DNA from: Thermococcus sp.
Lineage (GTDB): Archaea; Methanobacteriota_B; Thermococci; Thermococcales; Thermococcaceae
Length of the DNA: 64,000 bases
Assembly: GCF_017656495.1 (NCBI RefSeq)
Contig: NZ_JACDNS010000008.1
Coordinates: forward strand, 1-64,000
Reading direction: 5' to 3'
The translations under genes were made by a program, and so were the position numbers. Positions 6,960-17,043 of this stretch are shown here, piece after piece. The stretch's first letter is position 1; each line of letters starts with the position of its first letter. The notes below the pieces were generated by a model, which was not told the origin of the DNA, ran no database searches, and saw only the letters and a list, made by a program, of their open reading frames with translations.

Positions 6960-8288
6960 CTATTCTTCAAAGTTCTCCAACAAACGCTGTCCCTTTTCAG
7001 TCAATTTATAGTAAATTTTCCTTCCTTTCTTATATGCCTCTTCTATGAGCCCTAAACTCTCAAGCTCTTTAATGTGCTGGTAAACAGCTTGATACTTCAT
7101 TGGCTTTTCTAAGTTTTCCCATATTTCATAGCCATACATAGGCTTTTCTTTCAACAATTTGAGAATTTTAAGCTTGGTTCCTCCAATGGAGAACTTCTCA
7201 CGCTCTTCTATGTAATAGCTCTTGAGCCCAGAGCCAGTGACAATGAGAACAATTCTGTCATCTTTTTCAAAGTACCCCTCCTCATTGAGCTTAAGAAGAG
7301 CTGGAACTACGACAGCGGATGCATATTCAGCGAACACTCCCTCTTTGGCTAACAGCCTCTCTCCTAAGTCAAGTTCATCTTCCCCTACTATAACAGCTGT
7401 TCCACCACTTTCTTTCACAGCTTTAACTGCTCTCTCTCGATTTACTGGATCCTTGACGTAAAGTCCCAAAGCTTTCGTGAACTCTCTCTTTAGTTTTATT
7501 CCCAGAATTTCACTTGCTATTGGATTGCACCTATCTGTTTGAACAGCTATCAGTCTCGGCAACTCATCAATTGCCCCAATTTTTAAAAGCTCTTTAAAAC
7601 CCTTATAAATGCTGTAGAGGTTGCTCCCGCTTCCTGTTGGGACAACAACATGTGTTGGGTTTATCTCCTCCCAAAGCTCAAAAGCTACAGTCTTTTGCCC
7701 TTCCAATCCAATTATGTTGTTCTCTGGAGTTATATCATATAAACCATTAAGCTTTGCAAGTTCTTTAGCATAATCTATACACTCATCGACACTTTCTCCG
7801 TAGCGGATTATCTTCGCACCAAAAGCTATCATCTGAATAAGCTTTCCTTTATCAACCCTTCTCGGCACTACAACAAAAGCTTCCCTATTAGCTCTTGCAG
7901 CATAAGCAGCCAAAGAAGCAGCAGCATTTCCATCACTTGCAACTATGAAGCCATTATCAGCGTAAGGAAGGCCATAAGAAACTCCAACAGTTACAAGCCT
8001 ATCTCTAAAAGAGCCTGTAGGGTTCCGAGTCTCGTCTTTTATATAAACGTTAAGATTCAGCTCTTCACCGATTTTAGCTTTCACTAAGGGAGTTCCCCCC
8101 TCTTTAAGGGTTATAATCTCATTAATTCTTGGTAAAAGCTCCTTATAACGCCAAACTCCTTTCTCACGGTTCTTCCATTCTTTAGGGTCAACATTAGAGT
8201 AATCGTAGGTTATCTCAAGCAGTTCACCGCATAAGCATCTTGGAGGAATAAAAGAAGAATATTCTCTCCCACATCTTGGGCATTTCAT
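6960..8288 (-). CDS. Threonine synthase-like PLP-fold protein lacking the Schiff-base lysine, with C-terminal winged helix
   Basis: 442 residues in three parts. Residues 1-22 are a zinc-ribbon-like knuckle (Cys 3, 6, 18, 20). Residues about 45-360 are a fold-type II PLP enzyme similar to threonine synthase, with SDGNAAASLAAYAA, PTGSGSN and a final VTGSGLK. Residues about 363-442 are a winged-helix domain (MYGYEIWENL, YQAVYQHIKELESLGLI, GRKIYYKLTEKG). The motif that normally reads NPTxSFKDR is NPTGSFRDR here, so position 95, the PLP-binding lysine, is arginine (codon AGA). It may therefore be a non-catalytic, ligand-sensing DNA-binding protein. A GGTGAT site precedes the ATG. Confidence 0.8.
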   Translation of the reverse strand: MKCPRCGREYSSFIPPRCLCGELLEITYDYSNVDPKEWKNREKGVWRYKELLPRINEIITLKEGGTPLVKAKIGEELNLNVYIKDETRNPTGSFRDRLVTVGVSYGLPYADNGFIVASDGNAAASLAAYAARANREAFVVVPRRVDKGKLIQMIAFGAKIIRYGESVDECIDYAKELAKLNGLYDITPENNIIGLEGQKTVAFELWEEINPTHVVVPTGSGSNLYSIYKGFKELLKIGAIDELPRLIAVQTDRCNPIASEILGIKLKREFTKALGLYVKDPVNRERAVKAVKESGGTAVIVGEDELDLGERLLAKEGVFAEYASAVVVPALLKLNEEGYFEKDDRIVLIVTGSGLKSYYIEEREKFSIGGTKLKILKLLKEKPMYGYEIWENLEKPMKYQAVYQHIKELESLGLIEEAYKKGRKIYYKLTEKGQRLLENFEE

Positions 8289-8319
8289 GCTATCACCAAA
8301 AGAATAAATAGTGAAAGGA

Positions 8320-10266
8320 CTACTTTAACCTTATTGCATCCAGATTGTTGGGTGCTCTAGTTGAGATACTGAATCTCTTGTGCAAGCTTGAAGCCAAATC
8401 CAAACACTTCTGTGGTTCACCGTGGACTGTGATTATTCTCTCAGGTCTTGGCCTTACCTTTGCGACGTAACTCATTAGCTCTCTTCTGTCGGCGTGACCC
8501 GAGAATCCGTCAATTGTGTGGACTTCCATGTTTACCTTTATCACCTCTGTTTTTCCGCCCTCTCCAATTGTTGGAATCTCCCTAAGACCTCTCTGCACTT
8601 GTCTACCAAGTGTTCCCTCTGCTTGATAGCTGACAAAGATTATGGCGTTTCTCGGGTCTGGAGCCAACTGTTTGAAGTACTCAACGCTCGGTCCTCCAAC
8701 AAGCATACCAGAGGAGGCTATTATGATTGCAGGCTCTTCGCTGTCAATTATATCTTGCCTCTCCCTTGCATTTGCCACTGGCTTGAATATTTCGTTTAGG
8801 AATGGATTGTATCCCTCATGGAATATTTGATCCCTCAAGCTTTTGCTCAGATATTCTGGATAAGCCGTGTGGATTGCTGTTGCTTCCCAGATCATTCCGT
8901 CTAGGTATATTGGGACATCAATTCCACCGACTCTAGCATACTCTTCGAGAACCATCATAATCTCTTGAGCTCTACCAACTGCCATTGCTGGAATGAGTAC
9001 TTTTCCTTTCCTCTTTATTGTTTGGTGAATTACCTCTATGAGCTTTTTCTCTGCTTCTTCCCTCGGCATCTGATAATCGTTGCTTCCACCATATGTTGCT
9101 TCCATGACAAGGGTCTCAAGTCTCGGGAATCTTGCATTAGCAGGCTCAAACAGCCTTGTTGGGATGAACTTAAAGTCTCCAGTGACAGCTATATTGTGGA
9201 GCCCATTTCCTATGTGGAGGTGGACTATGGCAGAACCTAAGATATGTCCAGCATTGTGTAAGGTAAGCCTCATGTCTGGGGAAATATCTCTGACTTCTCC
9301 ATAATCAAGTGTAATTGTGTGTTTTACAACCTCCTTGATGTCTTTGGGTCTGTAGAGAGGCTCAACGCCATTGCTCTGCTGTATTTCAATGAAATCTTTC
9401 TGGAGTAGAACCATTAAATCTCTCGTTGGAGGTGTTGTGTAAATTGGTCCATCAAATAGGTTGTAGCGGAAGAGATATGGCAAGAGACCGCTGTGGTCTA
9501 AGTGAGCGTGTGTGATAATTATAGCATCCAAAAGCCCCTCACTCAAAACATACCTAAATTCTGGGGCATCAAAGTGAGGAAATGCCTTTTTAGGATCATT
9601 TAATGCTGCAACGTTTATTCCAAAGTCAACCAACACGAAGCTTTCATTTGTCTGCAAAAGTATAGCACTCCTCCCAACCTCTCTAAATCCTCCAAGACCA
9701 GTAATCCTGATCCACTCACTCTTAAGTTCTGGTTTTCTATAAATATTTCTTCCAACGTTTCTGAGAAACTTTCTTCTATCCTTACTTTCCGTTTGGAGAA
9801 TTTGCCTGATTGAATATATTGTCTGGGACTGTAAAGGTGGGGTTCTAACAACTCTTGGCGCCCAATGAACTTTTTGGGTTATCTTCCTCAAAGTCTCACC
9901 GTTCTTCCCAATAACAAGCCCGGGCTTTTTAGCTTCAATGATGACCTCACCAACAGAGGGATCAAAGCTTATGTTTGTGATCTCAGCTTCAGCTGGAACA
10001 ATCTCCTTTATCAATTTTTCAGCTTTCTCAGGTGGAAGAAGAACATCTGGGTCAGGTCTAACACTAATCCTCTTTTTAAGAACTTTAGCAAGGTTTTTAA
10101 TTAAATCCCCATCTTGCATTATTGCCTCAGGATTTTTAACATAAATAACAAGTTCAGGACCCTCAAATTCAATATCAGTTATCTTTGCTTCTCTTGGAAC
10201 CATTTGGTTTATAATCTCTCTCATTTCCTTTAATATGTCATCTACAAAGCTCTCCCTCTTTATCAC
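8320..10266 (-). CDS. fttA: Transcription termination factor FttA (aCPSF1), KH / metallo-beta-lactamase / beta-CASP nuclease
   Basis: 648 residues. Two N-terminal KH-type domains (the second with GLVIGKNGETLRKITQ) are followed by a metallo-beta-lactamase core with ITHAHLDHSG and a beta-CASP domain ending in FSGHADRRELM and TVHGEPQ. The family cuts nascent RNA after U-rich tracts and terminates transcription in archaea. GTG at 10266 is chosen since AGAGGTGA lies 5 bases upstream and the resulting N-terminus MIKRES matches known Pyrococcus homologues; a GTG at 10275 would sit inside that site. Likely co-transcribed with psmB, 17 bases upstream. Confidence 0.95.
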   Translation of the reverse strand: MIKRESFVDDILKEMREIINQMVPREAKITDIEFEGPELVIYVKNPEAIMQDGDLIKNLAKVLKKRISVRPDPDVLLPPEKAEKLIKEIVPAEAEITNISFDPSVGEVIIEAKKPGLVIGKNGETLRKITQKVHWAPRVVRTPPLQSQTIYSIRQILQTESKDRRKFLRNVGRNIYRKPELKSEWIRITGLGGFREVGRSAILLQTNESFVLVDFGINVAALNDPKKAFPHFDAPEFRYVLSEGLLDAIIITHAHLDHSGLLPYLFRYNLFDGPIYTTPPTRDLMVLLQKDFIEIQQSNGVEPLYRPKDIKEVVKHTITLDYGEVRDISPDMRLTLHNAGHILGSAIVHLHIGNGLHNIAVTGDFKFIPTRLFEPANARFPRLETLVMEATYGGSNDYQMPREEAEKKLIEVIHQTIKRKGKVLIPAMAVGRAQEIMMVLEEYARVGGIDVPIYLDGMIWEATAIHTAYPEYLSKSLRDQIFHEGYNPFLNEIFKPVANARERQDIIDSEEPAIIIASSGMLVGGPSVEYFKQLAPDPRNAIIFVSYQAEGTLGRQVQRGLREIPTIGEGGKTEVIKVNMEVHTIDGFSGHADRRELMSYVAKVRPRPERIITVHGEPQKCLDLASSLHKRFSISTRAPNNLDAIRLK

Positions 10267-10283
10267 TTTACTCACCTCTGAAC

Positions 10284-10907
10284 TTAAAGGGCTTTAAGAA
10301 TCTTATCAACTTCGTTTTTGCTAAGTTCTCTGTATCCTTCTTTTGTAACCTTAACAACCATTATTCCATCTCCTGTAAAAACATCTCTCTTAATAGCAGT
10401 GTTTATAGCCTTAACCGCTAATTTAACTCCCTCATCAACGCTCATGTCCTCTTTATATTCGTTTTCTAAAACTGCATAAGCAAACTCCATACCAGAACCA
10501 GCTGAGACATAGTTATCTTCCGTCATTCCTCCAGCCATGTCAACAGAATAAATCCTTGGCTTTTCATCATAACCTCCAATTAAGAACCAGCCGAAGTATG
10601 GGAAGTATTTTGTTCCATTGAGAATGTTTGCTGTCAATGTTGCCAAGGCCTTAACGCTCATTTCCCTACCAACTCTTGCTCTGTAAAGCTTAGCCTCCGC
10701 CCTAAGCATTCTGACAAGGCTCAAGATGTCTCCAACATCCCCCGCTCCTGCTAATGCTAAGTGCTCATCAATTTGGAAGATTTTTGTGACATTCTTTGCC
10801 ATAATCATGTTTCCAAGGGCTGCTCTCCTATCTGCGGCTAACACTACTCCATTCTTACAAACAATGCCTACTGTCGTTGTCCCTTTAAATTTACTCAAGT
10901 GCAACAC
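10284..10907 (-). CDS. psmB: Proteasome beta subunit
   Basis: 207 residues. A short propeptide ends in KG, and cleavage before TTTVGIV exposes the catalytic threonine. Counting from that Thr as 1, Asp17 (AADRRA) and Lys33 (NVTKIF) are present, as is the C-terminal SGDG-like region ([10 protein letters not shown]). It forms the inner rings of the 20S proteasome. The start is uncertain: GTG 10907 has the GAGGGG site almost touching it, while TTG codons at 10904 or 10898 would have better spacing; only propeptide length changes. Thermococcales usually encode two beta subunits; this is one. Confidence 0.93.
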   Translation of the reverse strand: MLHLSKFKGTTTVGIVCKNGVVLAADRRAALGNMIMAKNVTKIFQIDEHLALAGAGDVGDILSLVRMLRAEAKLYRARVGREMSVKALATLTANILNGTKYFPYFGWFLIGGYDEKPRIYSVDMAGGMTEDNYVSAGSGMEFAYAVLENEYKEDMSVDEGVKLAVKAINTAIKRDVFTGDGIMVVKVTKEGYRELSKNEVDKILKAL

Positions 10908-10963
10908 CCCTCTAGCAATGGTAGAACAGATAGAATCCCTACAAAACCCCCTAACCCTGAATA

Positions 10964-11004
10964 CTATTTAAAGTTTTCGCATTTAAGGGATTTGGTTTAT
11001 AAAC
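10964..11004. promoter_or_regulatory. Divergent promoters of psmB and the 11056 gene
   Basis: On the minus strand CTTTAAATAG (10964-10973) would drive psmB-fttA; on the plus strand TTTATAAAC (10996-11004) would drive the gene at 11056. The two boxes are about 25 bases apart. Both positions leave leaders of roughly 25-35 bases with ribosome binding sites, which fits genes in this window. Confidence 0.5.
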
Positions 11005-11055
11005 TCTTTTGACGAAATCTCAATAACTCTGAGTAAAATCCAAAAGGTGAGCAAA

Positions 11056-12219
11056 ATGAAAGAGGTAATTCTCTTAACCGGACCTCCACTCAACGGAAGA
11101 GATGAATACATTGAGGAAGCGTTAAAGCTTGCAGAGGAGGAAAGTTATGCTTACTATCACGTCTTTGAATACCTCAAAGAGGTGGGTAAGGAAAGAGGAG
11201 TCAAAATTACAAGAAAAAATGTTCTCGACTTTGCAATAAGCCATCCAGATTTAATGAATGACATTAGAGACGAAGCTTTTGAGAAAATAAGAAAGGACAT
11301 AGAGAACAGTGAGAAGAAGTTTCACTTGGTTTCAACACCTTCTCTCTTTAGATGGGGAAGTGGAAGCGTTTTGGGGTTCACACTGAGCAATCTTAAACTA
11401 CTAAAGCCGGATAGGGTTATAATAATGCTTGATGATATCCTAAGTGTCAGAAGAAGAATCATAAATGATCCGGAATGGTTTGAACGTTTTGGAAATGATA
11501 AGGATAATATAAAATTGACAACTCTCGTCATGTGGCGCGAAGATGCAATAAATCACGTTAAAACCCTAATCCACGAGCTGAAAAAAGAAGGCATAGAGGT
11601 GCGTTATATTCTCCAGTTTGGAATAAGACATCCATATCAAACATTTTTAGATTTAATATTCCACGAGAGAGAAAAGCCCCTTGTTTACCTCAGCTATCCG
11701 ATGACTGGGCATGAAGAGGAGTATTATCACCGCGTTAGAGGATTCTACGAAAAGCTCAGCAAATACTTTACTGTTCTTGACCCTGGTGCTTTAGATGACT
11801 GGTGGATTGTTGCGGAGTATGACAATCAAGTCGAAAGAAACCCAGAGATAAAGAAAATCAAAATTAAGAACATCTTTGATGGGGAAGAAGTTGAAGAACT
11901 TGATAGAGAGGACATAGAACAAGCAACTGACATCTTAAGAAGGCAACTTGTAGAGAGGGACTTTAATCTCGTCGATGTCAGTAAAGCAATAGCAGTCTAT
12001 CATTATGCTGAAGGTATTTCCGCGGGAGTTATAAGCGAGATGGCTGAAGCATACAGAACACTGGCGGCAATTTATCTCTACTATCCATTCAAGCGTCGCC
12101 CAAGCCCATTCATGGAGTTCTACGGCATGCAGAATCCATCAAGGAGGACTATGTTTAAAGATGAGAATGAAATGATCAATGCAATGGTAGAGGAAAAAGA
12201 ATATTGGGCTAAAGCTTGA
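11056..12219 (+). CDS. Fusion of a degenerate P-loop kinase-like domain and a nucleoside 2-deoxyribosyltransferase-like domain
   Basis: About 387 residues. The N-terminal half begins VILLTGPPLNGRDEY, which looks like a P-loop (compare adenylate kinases) but lacks the GKT/GKS lysine. The C-terminal half starts PLVYLSYPMTGHEEEYY near residue 210 and carries ISAGVISEMAEAYR, a pattern like nucleoside 2-deoxyribosyltransferases or related Rossmann proteins. ATG 11056 is favoured because AAGGTGA lies 6 bases upstream; the GTG at 11047 overlaps that site. Transcribed alone, divergent from psmB. Substrate unknown; a nucleotide-related role is inference. Confidence 0.6.
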   Translation: MKEVILLTGPPLNGRDEYIEEALKLAEEESYAYYHVFEYLKEVGKERGVKITRKNVLDFAISHPDLMNDIRDEAFEKIRKDIENSEKKFHLVSTPSLFRWGSGSVLGFTLSNLKLLKPDRVIIMLDDILSVRRRIINDPEWFERFGNDKDNIKLTTLVMWREDAINHVKTLIHELKKEGIEVRYILQFGIRHPYQTFLDLIFHEREKPLVYLSYPMTGHEEEYYHRVRGFYEKLSKYFTVLDPGALDDWWIVAEYDNQVERNPEIKKIKIKNIFDGEEVEELDREDIEQATDILRRQLVERDFNLVDVSKAIAVYHYAEGISAGVISEMAEAYRTLAAIYLYYPFKRRPSPFMEFYGMQNPSRRTMFKDENEMINAMVEEKEYWAKA

Positions 12220-12288
12220 TTTCTTTCTATTTTCAATTCTTTAGAAAAGCCAATTGCAGAAAAGAACAATAAGAAAAGAGGGAGAAAA

Positions 12289-13551
12289 TCACTTCTTGAC
12301 CCATCCACGCCACTTCATGGCGTCGTAGACTCTCTTGACAGCGACAACATATGCAGCATCTCTCATGTTGATGTTCTTCTCCTTATGGGTGTTGTAGACG
12401 CTCCAGAATGCATTAGTCATTTTCTTGTCAAGCTTTGCCCTTGTGGTCTCAACATCCCAGTAGTCACCAGTTATGTTCTGCACCCACTCGAAGTAGCTGA
12501 CTGTAACACCACCAGCATTACAGAGAAAGTCTGGGATTACGAGGATTCCCTTCTCGAAGAGTATCTCATCAGCCTCTGGTGTAGTTGGACCGTTTGCAAG
12601 CTCAGCGATGATCTTGGCCTTGATGTTGTCGGCGTTCTTCTTGGTGATAACCTCTTCGATTGCAGCTGGTGCAAGGACATCAACCTCAAGCTCGAGTAAC
12701 TCTTCGTTGGTTATGTTAGTTGCACCTGGGAAGTCTTTAACGCTGCCTGTCTTCTTCTTCCATGCAAGAACCTCGTCAGCGTTGAGCCCATCTGGGTTGT
12801 AGATGCCACCCTTACTGTCGCTGACTGCAACAACCTTCATGCCATACTCTTCGCTCATGATCTTGGCCATGTAGTAACCAGCGTTACCGTAACCCTGGAT
12901 TGCGATTGTCTTGCCCTTGAGGGTGTCCCATCCAAGGGCCTTGGCTGCTTCTCTAACTGTGAAGGCTCCACCTCTAGCTGTTGCATCCATTCTCGCTATA
13001 ATACCTCCAACAGCTGGAGGCTTACCTGTAATGATACCAAAGGCTGGGGTCTTTCTCCTGCATATTGTTTCATATTCATCCATCATCCAAGCCATGATCT
13101 GCGGGTTGGTGTAAACGTCTGGAGCTGGGATGTCCTCATAGGGGCTTAGTATGTCATAAATAGCCCTTATATAGCCCCTTGCAAGTCTTTCCTTCTCTCT
13201 ATCGGAGAGCTCCTTTGGATTACAGATGATACCACCCTTACCTCCACCGTATGGGAGATCCATAACAGCAGTCTTCCAAGTCATCCAAGCAGCAAGGGCC
13301 TTAACGGTACTGAGGGTCTCCTCGGGGTGCCACCTAATTCCACCCTTTGTTGGACCACGAGCCCAGTTGTACTGGACTCTAAAACCAGTAAAGACTTTTA
13401 CAGAACCGTCGTCCATCTCAACAGGAATTGTTACCTCAAGAATTCTTTGAGGTCTCTTTAAAAATTCTAAGGCTTCTTCACTTATGTCCATATATTGGGC
13501 AGCTCTTTCAAGTTGCTTAACAGCAATTTCAAATGGGTCTTGCTCAACCAT
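12289..13551 (-). CDS. gdhA: Glutamate dehydrogenase, NAD(P)-dependent
   Basis: 420 residues, the length of the Pyrococcus hexameric enzyme, with near-identical N-terminus [20 protein letters not shown]. Motifs include the glutamate-site KGGIRWHP, the catalytic-lysine loop [10 protein letters not shown], and the dinucleotide loop [10 protein letters not shown]. It deaminates glutamate to 2-oxoglutarate and ammonia in peptide catabolism and is usually very abundant. ATG 13551 is supported by GGAGGGAT a few bases upstream; the ATG at 13557 would abut that site. The presence of CRRK and CNPK shows two cysteines not in the P. furiosus protein. Transcribed alone. Confidence 0.98.
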   Translation of the reverse strand: MVEQDPFEIAVKQLERAAQYMDISEEALEFLKRPQRILEVTIPVEMDDGSVKVFTGFRVQYNWARGPTKGGIRWHPEETLSTVKALAAWMTWKTAVMDLPYGGGKGGIICNPKELSDREKERLARGYIRAIYDILSPYEDIPAPDVYTNPQIMAWMMDEYETICRRKTPAFGIITGKPPAVGGIIARMDATARGGAFTVREAAKALGWDTLKGKTIAIQGYGNAGYYMAKIMSEEYGMKVVAVSDSKGGIYNPDGLNADEVLAWKKKTGSVKDFPGATNITNEELLELEVDVLAPAAIEEVITKKNADNIKAKIIAELANGPTTPEADEILFEKGILVIPDFLCNAGGVTVSYFEWVQNITGDYWDVETTRAKLDKKMTNAFWSVYNTHKEKNINMRDAAYVVAVKRVYDAMKWRGWVKK

Positions 13552-13600
13552 GTTCATCCCTCCAATTTAGGTGATTGGCGATACATTTTTGGGCAATTAC

Positions 13601-13610
13601 CTATATAAAC
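13601..13610 (-). promoter_or_regulatory. TATA box of gdhA
   Basis: On the minus strand GTTTATATAG preceded by the purine-rich GAAAG (BRE-like). It lies about 50 bases before the ATG at 13551, predicting a leader of some 25 bases with the GGAGGGAT site. This is one of the best-matched TATA elements in the window, fitting a highly expressed gene. Confidence 0.65.
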
Positions 13611-13815
13611 CTTTCGTCGAAAAAGCCTGGAAAACTCTTATTTCCAAACAAAAGGTTATATAAGGAAATTTCAGCCAGAATAAGAAAATTTCCAAAACTT
13701 TTCGGCTTAGAAAAGTCCACAGAACTTTAATTTTACATACATTAGTGTACATAAAAGAATATCAATGCTCTAAAATTTAAATCACATGAAATTTTTGATA
13801 AATGACAAGTTATGT

Positions 13816-13873
13816 GCCCTCAGTGAGAAGTCGGTCATCACTACTCAGCTCACTCTCGTTCCAATCATCGGGC
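13816..13873 (-). ncRNA. Box C/D guide sRNA
   Basis: 58 bases on the minus strand with the full archaeal layout. A terminal stem GCCC (13870-13873) pairs with GGGC (13816-13819). Inside are a C-like box GATGATT (13863-13869), D' CTGA (13845-13848), a three-base linker, a perfect C' GTGATGA (13835-13841), and D CTGA (13820-13823). Guide stretches are about 14 bases before D' and 11 bases before D. C/D RNAs direct 2'-O-methylation of rRNA or tRNA with L7Ae, Nop5 and fibrillarin. The C box is imperfect (AUGAUU for RUGAUG). The targets were not identified by eye. Confidence 0.7.
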
Positions 13874-13893
13874 AGTAAAAATTATAGGCCAAA

Positions 13894-13902
13894 TGTTAAA
13901 AG
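13894..13902 (-). promoter_or_regulatory. TATA-like element for the C/D sRNA
   Basis: The minus strand reads CTTTTAACA about 25 bases upstream of the predicted RNA 5' end, in the expected window for transcription starting at the terminal stem. Weak match; supported mainly by position. Confidence 0.35.
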
Positions 13903-14068
13903 TTTTTGTGCAAGTAGTTAAACAAATACCTATAACAACTCAGAAATTTACCGAAGAGACAAAAATCTTTTTACTTTTCTCTAGAGTATTGAAAAAATGA
14001 CAAAAATGCTATTAACTTACTTTTAAGCTCAAGTAAATCGTCTTTTGCCGAAATCAAAAAAGAGAAAG

Positions 14069-14079
14069 CTTTATTAATG
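14069..14079 (+). promoter_or_regulatory. Probable TATA box of the NSS transporter operon
   Basis: CTTTATTAATG preceded by GAGAAAG (BRE-like). It implies transcription starting near 14100 and a leader of about 55 bases that includes the GGTTGGGGTG ribosome binding region before ATG 14160. Confidence 0.45.
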
Positions 14080-14159
14080 GGTACAAGTGTATAATGTAAT
14101 TGCAAATATTTGAGCATTGCTGCAGTGTTTTGATATATTAAAGGTTGGGGTGAAACACT

Positions 14160-15746
14160 ATGGAGCAAAGAGATAGATGGGCGACCAAACTTGGTTTGAT
14201 TTTAGCTATGGCAGGAAATGCTATAGGTCTCGGTAACTTCTGGAGATTCCCATACCAGCTTGCCAGCAATGGTGGCGGTGCATTCATGATACCATATTTC
14301 CTTGCGTTGTTCTTCCTTGGAATCCCAGTCATGTGGATTGAGTGGACAACAGGAAGATACGGTGGAAAATACGGACACGGTACACTGGGTCCAATGTTCT
14401 ACTTAATGGCAAGAGAAAGCTTAAAGCCAAAGAGCGCATTGATCTTTGGTATCATCGGTGGTATGTTAGCATTCTCAGTTTCATCACTGCTCAGCTCATA
14501 CTACTATCAAGTTATTGGATGGTCAGCTGCTTACACATACTACAGCTTAACTGGGGCATACTTTGGACAAGACACTGTGAAGTTCTTCCTGAACTATGTG
14601 GCAAATACCAAGGCAGTCATATTCTTCTGGGGTATAACAATGGTTCTCTTGGGCATTGCAGTCGGACAGGGTGTTAGCAAAGGTATCGAGAGATGGGTCA
14701 AGGTAATGATGCCACTATTATACATATTCGCTATCTTGCTGGTTATCAGAGCATTAACACTTGGCTCACCAGTTAAACCAGAGTGGAGCTCAATCAAAGG
14801 TTTAGAATACATCTGGACACCTAACTTCACAGCATTAAAGCAAAACTTCTTCAAGATAAGCTTAGCCGCTGCAGGACAGATATTCTTCACATTGAGCTTA
14901 GGTATGGGTATTATTCACAACTATGCCAGCTATCTTGGACCAGAAGATGATGTTGCTCTCTCCGGTTTAGCAACAGTATCACTTAACGAGTTCGCTGAGG
15001 TCATCCTTGGTGGTTCATTGGCTATTCCAATTGCATTCGCATACTTAGGACCAGAGCAAGCAATTAAGGGTGGTGTTGGATTAGCTTACATGGCACTGCC
15101 AAATGTCTTCATGCACATGCCTGGAGGAAGAATATTCGGTGCAATGTGGTTTCTCTTACTATGGTTCGCAGGATTCACATCAGCTATCGCAACATACAAC
15201 TATCTGGTTGCAATGCTTGAGGAAGACCTCAAGATTGACAGAAAAGTTGGCACTTGGTTAGTGTTCATATTCCTGTTCCTCCTCGGACTGCCAGTTGCAT
15301 TAGACAGCAGCCTAGTTTACTTGAGCGAGCTTGACATGTGGGTTGGATCATACTTCCTTGTACTGCTTGGATTCTTCGACGTCATAGTAGGTGTATGGCT
15401 CTTCAAGCCAGACAACTTCTGGGAGGAGCTCCACAAGGGTGCATTTATCAACGTTCCAGAGTGGTTTAAGCCAATCATAATGTACATTGCTCCACTGTTC
15501 ATGGCAATACTCCTAATTGGAAACACAAAGGACTACTACAGCATGGGAGCACTGAGACTCCATGTCTCAAAAGCCTATGTTGAAAACGTCCTTGGCGGTA
15601 CATACCCAGACGCTGTATCATTGGTGCTCAGGGCAAGAATAGTAATTCTCATAATCCTCATCATCGGTGCCATCGAAGCATACTTAGCAATCAAGAAGAA
15701 GTACGGAGAGGAGCTTGAGAAGAACGAAGTTATCATCAAGGTGTGA
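14160..15746 (+). CDS. Neurotransmitter:sodium symporter (NSS/LeuT-like) amino-acid transporter
   Basis: 528 residues with about twelve membrane helices. Helix 1 carries the sodium/substrate motif GNAIGLGNFWRFPY typical of LeuT-family transporters; TM2 has GIPVMWIEWTTGRYGG. It should import an amino acid with sodium. A 36-residue membrane peptide encoded 10 bases downstream looks like the small subunit seen with some NSS transporters. Codon use is richer in C-ending codons (TTC, ATC) than most neighbours, suggesting high expression or a different history. Position beside gdhA fits amino-acid catabolism. Substrate cannot be told. Confidence 0.92.
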   Translation: MEQRDRWATKLGLILAMAGNAIGLGNFWRFPYQLASNGGGAFMIPYFLALFFLGIPVMWIEWTTGRYGGKYGHGTLGPMFYLMARESLKPKSALIFGIIGGMLAFSVSSLLSSYYYQVIGWSAAYTYYSLTGAYFGQDTVKFFLNYVANTKAVIFFWGITMVLLGIAVGQGVSKGIERWVKVMMPLLYIFAILLVIRALTLGSPVKPEWSSIKGLEYIWTPNFTALKQNFFKISLAAAGQIFFTLSLGMGIIHNYASYLGPEDDVALSGLATVSLNEFAEVILGGSLAIPIAFAYLGPEQAIKGGVGLAYMALPNVFMHMPGGRIFGAMWFLLLWFAGFTSAIATYNYLVAMLEEDLKIDRKVGTWLVFIFLFLLGLPVALDSSLVYLSELDMWVGSYFLVLLGFFDVIVGVWLFKPDNFWEELHKGAFINVPEWFKPIIMYIAPLFMAILLIGNTKDYYSMGALRLHVSKAYVENVLGGTYPDAVSLVLRARIVILIILIIGAIEAYLAIKKKYGEELEKNEVIIKV

Positions 15747-15756
15747 GGTGGGGAAA

Positions 15757-15867
15757 ATGAAGGGCAGCGCTTTAGCTTTCTTAATCTTTGCATGGGGTTC
15801 AATATTTCTCATGATGTACTGGAGTATTACCAAGCTCCTAAAAACTGAACAACAGCAAAAGGCTTAA
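15757..15867 (+). CDS. MetS-like small subunit of the NSS transporter (36 residues)
   Basis: A short gene: MKGSALAFLIFAWGSIFLMM, then a polar tail rich in Gln and Lys, with one membrane helix. A strong GAGGTGGGG ribosome binding site stands before the ATG, starting right at the transporter stop codon. Small one-helix subunits (MetS type) accompany NSS transporters in bacteria such as Corynebacterium, where the large subunit needs them. Length, W-G-S-I motif in the helix and position match. Co-translated with the transporter in all likelihood. Confidence 0.75.
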   Translation: MKGSALAFLIFAWGSIFLMMYWSITKLLKTEQQQKA

Positions 15868-15870
15868 AGC

Positions 15871-15888
15871 CTCTTCTTTTCCTTTTTA
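15871..15888 (+). terminator. Pyrimidine-rich termination signal after the NSS operon
   Basis: The run CTCTTCTTTTCCTTTTT directly after the small-subunit stop is the kind of U-rich tract at which archaeal RNA polymerase and FttA stop. The next gene starts about 20 bases later, so readthrough is possible. Confidence 0.35.
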
Positions 15889-15907
15889 ACTTTAGGAGGT
15901 GTATTTT

Positions 15908-16998
<1,091 letters not shown>

Positions 16999-17043
16999 TT
17001 ACAACAAAAATCTTGGCAAGAGTTAAGAAAAGGAAAGACTTAT

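Larger units (their letters stand above)
13552..14159. other. 608-base intergenic region between gdhA and the NSS transporter
   Basis: Unusually long for this genome. It holds the gdhA promoter (13601-13610), a box C/D RNA gene (13816-13873) with its own TATA-like element, and the transporter promoter near 14069. A second TATA-like GGTTATATAAGG lies at 13654-13665 without an obvious gene. The stretch 13910-14060 is AT-rich and shows no convincing gene or repeat. Confidence 0.6.

Noticed and set aside
13654-13665. Second TATA-like GGTTATATAAGG upstream of gdhA
   Set aside because: No ORF or RNA in correct position on either strand; kept only as a remark in the intergenic entry.
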